Origin: Acidihalobacter aeolianus
Lineage (GTDB): Bacteria; Pseudomonadota; Gammaproteobacteria; DSM-5130; Acidihalobacteraceae
Reading direction: 5' to 3'
DNA length: 64,000 bases
Assembly (NCBI RefSeq): GCF_001753165.1
Contig: NZ_CP017448.1
Coordinates: forward strand, 1,134,462-1,198,461
The translations under genes were made by a program, and so were the position numbers. Position 1 is the stretch's first letter. Every line of letters starts with the position of its first letter. Below are positions 38,169-44,790 of this stretch, in pieces. Below the pieces are notes generated by a model. That model made no database searches. It was not told the DNA's origin and saw only the letters and a list, made by a program, of their open reading frames with translations.

Positions 38169-38244
38169 TGGCGCTCCCACGGGGACTCGAACCCCGGTTT
38201 TCGCCGTGAGAGGGCGACGTCCTAGACCGCTAGACGATGGGAGC
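38169..38244 (-). tRNA. tRNA-Glu (anticodon CUC)
   Basis: Cloverleaf read on the minus strand: acceptor GCTCCCA pairs with TGGGAGC, D arm GTCTAGCGGTCTAGGAC, anticodon stem TCGCC/GGCGA with loop CTCTCAC (anticodon CTC), and T arm CGGGG-TTCGAGT-CCCCG. The discriminator is G and CCA is encoded. Its 3' 40 bases are the right attachment site of the element, so the working 3' end was supplied by the integrated DNA. Confidence 0.95.
38173..38212. repeat. attR-type 40-bp direct repeat within tRNA-Glu
   Basis: Identical to 33441-33480. It spans from the acceptor strand to part of the anticodon arm. Identity stops at 38213, next to the anticodon loop, so crossover probably occurred in the anticodon or T arm. 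Confidence 0.9.
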
Positions 38245-38343
38245 TTGCAGAACTGCAAGGTACGCGAAAGGCTGGTATTATACTGGCCGACCCGATTTTC
38301 TCAAGCGGCTAAAAGCCCCCTTGTCAGCGAGTTTGTAACGAGC

Positions 38344-39669
38344 TTGAATTCGCCATCCTCCGCCTCTTCCCCCCGCATCATTCCCCGTGCAGAGCACGCC
38401 ATCTCCCGCGCCAATATCAGTCAGAACGCGCTGAAGGTGCTATATCGCTTGAAGGATGCCGGCTACGAGGCCTATCTGGTCGGCGGGGGGGTCCGGGATC
38501 TGTTGCTTGGGCGTGAGCCCAAGGATTTCGACATCGCCACCAGCGCGCGGCCCGAGGAGGTGAATCAGCTGTTTCGCAACTGCCGGCTGATCGGGCGCCG
38601 CTTCCGTCTCGCGCATGTGCATTTCGGCCGCGAGATCATCGAAGTGGCGACCTTCCGCGCGCCGCATGAGATTGCCGCGGGGGAGGACGAGGCTGTGCTC
38701 AGCGACGAAGGGCGTATCCTGCGCGACAACGTATACGGCACCTTCGAGCAGGATGCCTGGCGGCGGGACTTCACCGTCAACGCGCTGTACTACGATATCC
38801 GCGATTTTTCCGTGGTCGACCACACCGGCGGGGCGGACGATATCCGCGAGGGTGTGCTGCGTCTGATCGGCGACCCCGAGGTGCGCTATCGCGAGGACCC
38901 CGTGCGCATGCTGCGCGCGGTGCGTTTTGCGGCCAAGCTGGGATTCCGCATCGAGCGGCGCAGCGAAACGCCTCTGTTCGAGCTTGCGCCGCTACTCGCC
39001 GATGTGGCCCCGGCGCGCCTCTTCGACGAGATGCTCAAGCTGTTTCAGGGCGGGGCGGCCGTCGCCAGCTTCGAACTGCTGCGCCATTATGGCTTATTTG
39101 GCGTGCTCTTCCCGGCCACCGAGGCCACGTTGGCCACCGAGGTTGACGGTTTCCCGCTGACCTTCCTGCGTCTTGCACTGGAGAATACCGACCGTCGCAT
39201 CGCGGAGGGCCTGCCGGTGACGCCCGCGTTCCTGTTCGCGACGCTGCTTTGGGAGCCGGTGCGTCTGCGCGCGGCCGATCTGGCGCACGATGAACTGGGT
39301 GAATTGACCGCGTTGCAGATCGCGGCGGCCGAGGTGACCGCGGAACAGACACGCAGCATCAGTATGCCGAAGCGTTTCAGCCTGCCGATGCGCGAGATCT
39401 GGACGCAGCAGCCGCGTTTCGCGCAGCGCCAGGGCAAGCGGCCGCTGCGCCTGATGGCGCACCCGCGTTTTCGTGCGGCTTATGATTTCCTTTGCCTGCG
39501 CTCAAAGGCAGGCGAACTGGACACCGAGTTGTGCGAGTGGTGGACTCGGCTGCAGGAGGCCGACCCCGAGGCCCGGCAGACGCTGCTCGATGCCTCGCCG
39601 CGTACCGCCAAGGGTCGGCGCCGGAGGCGGCGCAGCCGCGCGCGCAAGTCCACCCCTAGCGATGCCTGA
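38344..39669 (+). CDS. pcnB: Poly(A) polymerase I
   Basis: A class II nucleotidyltransferase that adds poly(A) tails to RNA and promotes decay. IIPRAEHAISRANIS, GGGVRDLLLG.PKDFDIAT (metal-binding DFD), RRDFTVNALYY and EDPVRMLRAVRFAAKLGFRI match PcnB. The C terminus is a basic tail (KGRRRRRRSRARK). No ATG or GTG exists near the expected start: candidates are TTG 38344, or ATC/ATT at 38377/38380, like the ATT reported for E. coli pcnB. The open frame extends into the tRNA gene but cannot be coding there. It overlaps folK by eight bases. Confidence 0.9.
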   Translation: MNSPSSASSPRIIPRAEHAISRANISQNALKVLYRLKDAGYEAYLVGGGVRDLLLGREPKDFDIATSARPEEVNQLFRNCRLIGRRFRLAHVHFGREIIEVATFRAPHEIAAGEDEAVLSDEGRILRDNVYGTFEQDAWRRDFTVNALYYDIRDFSVVDHTGGADDIREGVLRLIGDPEVRYREDPVRMLRAVRFAAKLGFRIERRSETPLFELAPLLADVAPARLFDEMLKLFQGGAAVASFELLRHYGLFGVLFPATEATLATEVDGFPLTFLRLALENTDRRIAEGLPVTPAFLFATLLWEPVRLRAADLAHDELGELTALQIAAAEVTAEQTRSISMPKRFSLPMREIWTQQPRFAQRQGKRPLRLMAHPRFRAAYDFLCLRSKAGELDTELCEWWTRLQEADPEARQTLLDASPRTAKGRRRRRRSRARKSTPSDA

Positions 39670-40165
39670 GTATCGTCCGGCCTACGTGGCCCTGGGCAGC
39701 AATCTGGATGATCCGGTAGCACAGATCGAGCGGGCCACGCATGCGCTTGCGGCCCTGCCTCTGACCCGGCTGCGCCGGCGATCGCAGCTATACGCCAATC
39801 CGCCCATGGGGCCGCAGGATCAGCCCGAGTACGTCAATGCCGTGGCTGCGTTGGAAACGGCGCTGGCGCCGTTGGCGCTCCTCGACGCGCTGCAGGCCAT
39901 CGAGACGGAGCAGGGCCGGACGCGCAGCGGGCCGCGCTGGGGTGCGCGCACGCTGGACCTGGACCTCCTGCTGTACGACGACCTGGAATGGGACGACCCG
40001 CGGCTGACGCTGCCTCATCCGGGTCTGCATGAACGGGACTTTGTCCTGTATCCTCTCGCCGAAATCGCTCCGCAGCTCGCCATACCCGGGCGCGAACCGC
40101 TGGTCGCGCTGCTGGCGCAGTGCCCGTCGCGAGGACTTCGCCCATTGGATCGTGCCGATGACTGA
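39662..40165 (+). CDS. folK: 6-hydroxymethyl-dihydropterin pyrophosphokinase
   Basis: A 167-residue HPPK enzyme that transfers pyrophosphate from ATP to the pterin before dihydropteroate synthesis. It begins AYVALGSNLDDP and contains PEYVNAVAALET and the signature GPRWGARTLDLDLLLYDD with its catalytic acids. Start 39662 overlaps the end of pcnB, and its own end overlaps the next gene by eight bases. The order pcnB-folK-panB-panC is a common gammaproteobacterial cluster. Confidence 0.95.
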   Translation: MPEYRPAYVALGSNLDDPVAQIERATHALAALPLTRLRRRSQLYANPPMGPQDQPEYVNAVAALETALAPLALLDALQAIETEQGRTRSGPRWGARTLDLDLLLYDDLEWDDPRLTLPHPGLHERDFVLYPLAEIAPQLAIPGREPLVALLAQCPSRGLRPLDRADD

Positions 40166-40805
40166 CCTGCCTGCCTTTATCGCCATCGAGGGCCCGATCG
40201 GGGTCGGCAAGACCACGCTGGCGCGCCGCCTGTCCGAGGATTTCGGCGCTTCGCTGCTGCTCGAACAGCCGGAGGAAAACCCATTCCTGGAGCGTTTCTA
40301 CGAGAATCCACGCGCCGTAGCCCTGCCTACGCAGCTCAGCTTCCTGATGACGCGGGTGCGTCAGATGCGCGAACTGCGTCAGAACGATCTATTTACCAGC
40401 ACGCGGATCGCGGATTTCGTGCTGGAAAAGGATCGCCTGTTCGCCGAGGTGACCCTGGATTCCGACGAACTCGAGCTGTATGAGCAGGTCTACGTCCAGC
40501 TTTCGCTGGATGCACCGCGGCCGGATCTCGTGGTCTATCTGCAGGCGCCGGTGGACGTATTGTTGCGGCGTATCGAGCGGCGCGCGCGCAACTACGAGCG
40601 TATGATCGAAGCTGCTTATCTGTCTCGGCTATGCTCGCGTTACACGGACTATTTCTATCATTATGACGCCTCGCCGCTGCTGATCGTCAATGCCAGCGAA
40701 ATCGATATCGTGAACAACGAGAAGGATTACCAGGCGCTGGTCGACGAGATCCGCAGCCCGCCGAGCGGGCGCCGTTATTTCAATCCACTGCCGTTTACGA
40801 TGTGA
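40158..40805 (+). CDS. Deoxynucleoside kinase family protein
   Basis: A 215-residue P-loop kinase (FIAIEGPIGVGKTTLARRLSEDFG, Walker A at about 12-20) with LLEQPEENPFLERFYENP, a DRLF motif and a lid RRIERRARNYE. It matches deoxyguanosine/deoxyadenosine-type kinases that phosphorylate deoxynucleosides for salvage. A homologue between folK and panB occurs in many proteobacteria; its substrate there is not certain to me. ATG 40158 overlaps folK. Confidence 0.88.
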   Translation: MTDLPAFIAIEGPIGVGKTTLARRLSEDFGASLLLEQPEENPFLERFYENPRAVALPTQLSFLMTRVRQMRELRQNDLFTSTRIADFVLEKDRLFAEVTLDSDELELYEQVYVQLSLDAPRPDLVVYLQAPVDVLLRRIERRARNYERMIEAAYLSRLCSRYTDYFYHYDASPLLIVNASEIDIVNNEKDYQALVDEIRSPPSGRRYFNPLPFTM

Positions 40806-40809
40806 AGCC

Positions 40810-41622
40810 ATGAGCGTACAGAACGAAACAAGGCGTGTGACCGTGGCTGACCTTCATCGCGCCAAGCGTGAGGGGCGCCGAATCGCCTGCCTGACTGCCT
40901 ACGACGCGAGTTTCGCGCATCAGGTCGACGCGGCCGGTGCGGACGTGATTCTGGTCGGCGACTCCCTGGGCATGGTGATGCAGGGCCACGATACGACCAT
41001 TTCGGTCACCATGGACGAGATGACCTACCACACGCGACTGGCCGCCGCCGGTCGGCGCCATGCACTGCTGATGGCGGACCTGCCTTTCATGAGTTTCGCC
41101 GAGCCGGCCAGCGCCCTGCGCAACGCCGCGCGCCTGATGCAGGAAGGCGGTGCCGAGGTCGTCAAGCTGGAAGGCGGCGCGGATCAGGTGGTGGTGGTCG
41201 AACGGCTGAGCGCCAACGGCGTGCCGGTGTGTGCGCATCTCGGTTTGCGTCCGCAGTTCGTGCACAAGCTCGGTGGTTACCGGGTGCAGGGTCGCGACGA
41301 CGAAACCGCCGATATGCTGCGCCGCGATGCGCGCTCGCTGGCCGCGGCCGGTGCCGAACTGATATTGCTCGAATGCGTGCCGGCCAAACTGGCTGCGGAA
41401 ATCACCGAAACCTCCGATATCCCGGTCATCGGCATCGGCGCAGGCGCCGCCTGCGATGGGCAGATCCTGGTGCTGCATGACGTATTGGGGATCACCCCCG
41501 GCAAGCCGCCGCGCTTCGCGCGCAACTTTATGCCGGGCCACGACAGTGTCGGCGCAGCGCTGCGCGCCTATGTCGAAGCAGTGCGCGACGGCAGCTTCCC
41601 GGCGCCGGAACACGGTTTCTGA
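40810..41622 (+). CDS. panB: Ketopantoate hydroxymethyltransferase
   Basis: A 270-residue enzyme that adds a hydroxymethyl group from methylene-tetrahydrofolate to ketoisovalerate in pantothenate synthesis. The metal ligands sit in LVGDSLGMVMQGHDTT and LLMADLPFMSF, with KLEGG and the catalytic glutamate in LLECVP. The late IGIGAGAACDGQILVLHDVLG segment is typical. It is followed after one base by panC. No panD is seen in this window. Confidence 0.96.
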   Translation: MSVQNETRRVTVADLHRAKREGRRIACLTAYDASFAHQVDAAGADVILVGDSLGMVMQGHDTTISVTMDEMTYHTRLAAAGRRHALLMADLPFMSFAEPASALRNAARLMQEGGAEVVKLEGGADQVVVVERLSANGVPVCAHLGLRPQFVHKLGGYRVQGRDDETADMLRRDARSLAAAGAELILLECVPAKLAAEITETSDIPVIGIGAGAACDGQILVLHDVLGITPGKPPRFARNFMPGHDSVGAALRAYVEAVRDGSFPAPEHGF

Positions 41623-41623
41623 C

Positions 41624-42484
41624 ATGCGTGAAACCGGTAGACCGCTGGAGCTGCACAGCATCATTCGGGGCTGGCGCCTGCAGGGCGAGCGCGTGGCGCT
41701 GGTGCCAACCATGGGCCATCTGCACGACGGGCACCGCGCGCTGATCCGCGAGGCGCGCCAGCGTGCGGATCGTGTGGTGGTGAGCATCTTCGTCAATCCG
41801 CTGCAGTTCGACCGTCCCGACGACCTGGCTGCCTATCCGCGTACCCTGGACGCGGACCGCGGCGTGCTGGTGCGCGACGGCGTCGACCTGCTGTTCACGC
41901 CCGATGCCGATACCCTCTATCCGCAGGGACTGGAGCAGGCGACGCGCGTCAGCGTGCCCGGCATCGGCGACATCCTGGAGGGCGAGTACCGGCCGGGGCA
42001 TTTCACCGGCGTCGCTACGGTGGTGTGCAAGCTGTTCAATCTGGTGCAGCCCGACGAGGCCGTGTTCGGCGAAAAGGATTACCAGCAGCTGCTGCTGGTG
42101 CGGCGCATGGCGTCGGACCTCGACATTCCGGTTCGCATTCACGGTGTGCCGGTGGTCCGCGACGAGGACGGCCTGGCGCTGAGTTCGCGCAACAGCCGCT
42201 TGGACGAGGCCTCGCGCCGGCGTGCGCCGATGCTGCACCAATGCCTGGGCAAGGCCGAGGAGTTGCTGCGCCAGGGCGCGGCGGCCTTCGACAAGATCGA
42301 GCGTGCGGCCACCGATGCACTGGCCAAGGCGGGGTTCAGGGTCGAATACCTGGTAATTCGACGCGCCGAAGATCTTGCGCCGGCCGAACGCGGCGAGCGG
42401 AATCTGGTGCTGCTGGCAGCCGCCTGGATCGGCGGCGTGCGTCTGATCGACTCCCTGCCGACGGTGCTTGCGGACGGCAGCTGA
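41624..42484 (+). CDS. panC: Pantothenate synthetase
   Basis: A 286-residue ligase that condenses pantoate and beta-alanine with ATP. It has the HIGH-like motif (PTMGHLHDGHRALI), VSIFVNPLQF, GHFTGVATVVCKLFN, FGEKDYQQL and the KMSKS-equivalent SSRNSRLD. It immediately follows panB. The beta-alanine needed here is also a likely substrate of the catabolic cluster at 25597-29662. Confidence 0.96.
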   Translation: MRETGRPLELHSIIRGWRLQGERVALVPTMGHLHDGHRALIREARQRADRVVVSIFVNPLQFDRPDDLAAYPRTLDADRGVLVRDGVDLLFTPDADTLYPQGLEQATRVSVPGIGDILEGEYRPGHFTGVATVVCKLFNLVQPDEAVFGEKDYQQLLLVRRMASDLDIPVRIHGVPVVRDEDGLALSSRNSRLDEASRRRAPMLHQCLGKAEELLRQGAAAFDKIERAATDALAKAGFRVEYLVIRRAEDLAPAERGERNLVLLAAAWIGGVRLIDSLPTVLADGS

Positions 42485-42829
42485 CCCTCTTCTCGTACGT
42501 CGTACGCGGTCGCCTTTCCCTGCGGTACTTACCGCTGCGTGAATATCTTGTGACGAACGGAACAATTATAAGAAAAAATTGTCGCTAGGATGAGCGATTC
42601 CATTCGTGTGCTCGCAACCCATCGGGCGCTGTGGGATTTGCCACCGGATTGTCTAAGCTAAATAAGGTTTCGTCGGATTTAACTATTCCGCCGGAACGTC
42701 GATATAACGATAAAAGCTTCAAATGCAGGTGGTGCCGATACGTAGCCCCGCTTCGATGGCGGGCTTGACGGTGCCGCGCCTGCCGATCGGGGATCGGCGG
42801 CCATTCGAGCTAAGGAAGAACGAAAAGGC
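42485..42829 (+). promoter_or_regulatory. Upstream region of the chemotaxis operon
   Basis: No gene is supported in these 345 bases. An inverted repeat ACAATT..AATTGT (42562-42582) may end the pan operon. TTAA-N15-GTCGATAT (42679-42705) loosely resembles a sigma-28 flagellar promoter (TAAA-N15-GCCGATAA). A perfect 7-bp hairpin (42782-42788/42792-42798) lies shortly before the ribosome site of the first gene. Confidence 0.35.
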
Positions 42830-44002
42830 ATGACGAGCGAATCGACACTGACCGCCCTCTGGGCACGGGGGAGCGTCCTGCCCTGGGGGATCGCAACGGC
42901 GGCATTGCTGGTGTGGGGGCAGCCGAGGTGGCTTGCCTACACCTGCGCTGCCGTCTTCGCCCTGATCTGGGTATGGCGATCCCGTCCAAGCCCCGCAAGC
43001 GCGCCCAAGATCGCCTCTGTGGCCGCGATTCCTGCGGAATCGATGACGGAGCATCAGATCGGGCATGAGGAATCTGACACCCTGGCAATCGCGCAGGCGC
43101 TGCAGATCGTGTCGCGCCAGATCGATACCGCCAGGACGCAGACGGAGCAGGGCGTCGGTTCGCTGCTCGCGGAATTCGACAGCCTGCAGGGGCGCCTGGA
43201 TCAAGCGGTACAGACTGCCTCTGCCATCGCCGCAGGTGGCAGTGGAGATGCACATGGGCAAGATGACTTCGCGCGCAACGAAAGCGACCTGCGCTCGGTG
43301 CTGAGCACGCTGGAGGCCTCCGGCGAGCGTCGGCGCACGCTGCTGCAGGCCCTGGATGGCCTGGATGCCTATGCCGAGGCGCTGCGCAACATGACCGGCG
43401 AGGTGGAGGTGATCGCCTCGCGCACCAACCTGCTGGCGCTGAATGCGGCCATCGAGGCGGCGCGCGCGGGCGAACAGGGCCGGGGGTTTGCCGTGGTCGC
43501 CGAGGAGGTGCGCAAGTTGTCCGGCCTGTCGTCCGACACGGTGCGAAGGATGGCCGAGAAGATCCAGAGCATTTCCGATTCCCTGGCGCATATCGGTCAG
43601 TCCGCGGCGGTTTCCGGGGAGGCCGACCAGCAGGCGATGACGGACGCGGACGAGGCGGTGAACGCCGTACTTACCCGTTTTCGGCGCTTCACGGAGCAGA
43701 CCCGAGAGTCGGCCGAGGCGGTGCGTCACGAAAACGACGGCATTCGCGCCGACGTAGCGCAGATGCTGGTGTCGCTGCAGTTCCAGGACCGCGTGAGCCA
43801 GATACTGTCGCACGCCAAAATCAGTCTCAACGGGCTCGGCCAATTGCTCGACGAGCAGCTGTCCGCCGGCGCCAACGTCCGTGAGGTGATCGAAAGCTGG
43901 CTGGAGGACGTCGAACGCAGCTACACGACGGACGAACAGCGACGCAATCACCACGGCGACCAACAAGGCCCGACCGATGCGGGCGAAGTGACGTTTTTCT
44001 GA
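42830..44002 (+). CDS. Short methyl-accepting chemotaxis protein without periplasmic sensor
   Basis: A 390-residue signalling protein. Two closely spaced hydrophobic segments (about 16-28 and 33-48) anchor it with almost no external loop. A coiled-coil MCP signalling domain follows, with hairpin tip [41 protein letters not shown]. It ends EVTFF, vaguely like a CheR/CheB docking tail. It may sense an internal signal. It starts the chemotaxis operon. Confidence 0.88.
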   Translation: MTSESTLTALWARGSVLPWGIATAALLVWGQPRWLAYTCAAVFALIWVWRSRPSPASAPKIASVAAIPAESMTEHQIGHEESDTLAIAQALQIVSRQIDTARTQTEQGVGSLLAEFDSLQGRLDQAVQTASAIAAGGSGDAHGQDDFARNESDLRSVLSTLEASGERRRTLLQALDGLDAYAEALRNMTGEVEVIASRTNLLALNAAIEAARAGEQGRGFAVVAEEVRKLSGLSSDTVRRMAEKIQSISDSLAHIGQSAAVSGEADQQAMTDADEAVNAVLTRFRRFTEQTRESAEAVRHENDGIRADVAQMLVSLQFQDRVSQILSHAKISLNGLGQLLDEQLSAGANVREVIESWLEDVERSYTTDEQRRNHHGDQQGPTDAGEVTFF

Positions 44003-44067
44003 TTGCCGCCGCGTCGCGTGAAGGCGACGGGCCGGAACATAGTGCTACCAAACCGGGGGAATGACGC

Positions 44068-44436
44068 ATGCCGAAAACCGTGATGATCGTGGATGACTCC
44101 GCCTCTCTGCGCCAGGTGGTGAAAATGGCGCTGGTAGGTGCGGGTTATGAGGTACTGGAAGCCGGCGACGGGCAGGATGCCCTGGACAAGCTCACGGGCA
44201 AGAAGGTCCAACTGGTCATCAGCGACGTGAACATGCCGCGGATGGATGGGATCACCTTCGTCAAGCAACTCAAGCAGCGCCCGGAATACCGCTTCGTGCC
44301 GGTCATCATGCTCACCACCGAGGGGCAGGACGCGAAGAAGGAAGAAGGGCGTGCTGCGGGCGCCAAGGCCTGGATGGTCAAGCCTTTTCAACCGGCCCAG
44401 ATGCTGGCGGCCGTATCCAAGCTGGTCGGGCAGTAG
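44068..44436 (+). CDS. cheY: Chemotaxis response regulator CheY
   Basis: A 122-residue single-domain receiver. Acid pocket D9-D10 (VDDSASLR), phospho-acceptor D53 (ISDVNMPRMDG), the threonine in MLTTEG and the lysine in WMVKPF are all present. It carries the CheA phosphate to the flagellar motor switch or a pilus motor. GGGGGAATGACGC precedes the ATG. Confidence 0.95.
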   Translation: MPKTVMIVDDSASLRQVVKMALVGAGYEVLEAGDGQDALDKLTGKKVQLVISDVNMPRMDGITFVKQLKQRPEYRFVPVIMLTTEGQDAKKEEGRAAGAKAWMVKPFQPAQMLAAVSKLVGQ

Positions 44437-44457
44437 CCGCAGCTGGAGGGGGGATCT

Positions 44458-44790
44458 ATGGACATCGTTGCGGAGCGCCAGGGGGATCGGATGCAGCTCA
44501 GTCTGATGGGCGATCTCGATATCTACGGCGTCGCTGACATCCACGCGCATCTCGCGAGCGCTCTGGACGAGGCCGCGACGGTGTCGCTGGACCTGTCGCG
44601 GGTGGAAAACGTGGATGCCGCCGGCATCCAGCTGCTGATGGCCGTCAAGCGCGAGGCCGGGCATCGCGACAAGACGTTTGCGCTGATCCATCACAGCGCC
44701 TGCGTGATCGAGGCCATCGAGCTGTGCCAGCTCGAACGCTTCTTCGGCGATCCCCTGGTACTGCGGCCCGCCGCCGGGAGGCGCACGTGA
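44458..44790 (+). CDS. STAS-domain protein of the chemotaxis operon
   Basis: A 110-residue anti-sigma-antagonist-like STAS protein (LSLMGDLDIYGVADIHAHL, VSLDLSRVENVDAAGIQLLMAVKREA). The position usually holding the phosphorylatable Ser/Thr (D-S/T-A-G) is alanine here (DAAG), so control by serine phosphorylation seems lost. Similar genes sit beside cheA in several proteobacteria. Its stop overlaps the GTG start of cheA. Confidence 0.85.
   Translation: MDIVAERQGDRMQLSLMGDLDIYGVADIHAHLASALDEAATVSLDLSRVENVDAAGIQLLMAVKREAGHRDKTFALIHHSACVIEAIELCQLERFFGDPLVLRPAAGRRT

Larger units (their letters stand above)
33441..38212 (+). mobile_element. 4.7-kb integrative element in tRNA-Glu, phage-satellite-like
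   Basis: Bounded by 40-bp direct repeats of the tRNA-Glu 3' part, the element would excise as a 4,732-bp circle. All its genes point the same way: tyrosine integrase, HTH protein, AlpA-like regulator, small winged-helix-like protein, replication-initiator-like protein with iterons, Cys-rich protein, SSB, and a TerS-like HTH protein. Four successive starts overlap the previous stop. Integrase plus AlpA plus replication genes plus a TerS-like gene recalls phage-inducible islands, but without primase, capsid or tail genes. It has no relaxase. GC is lower than in flanking host genes. Confidence 0.8.

Noticed and set aside
42679-42705. Firm sigma-28 promoter call for the chemotaxis operon
   Set aside because: Both boxes differ from consensus, so it is mentioned only as a weak candidate in the intergenic entry.
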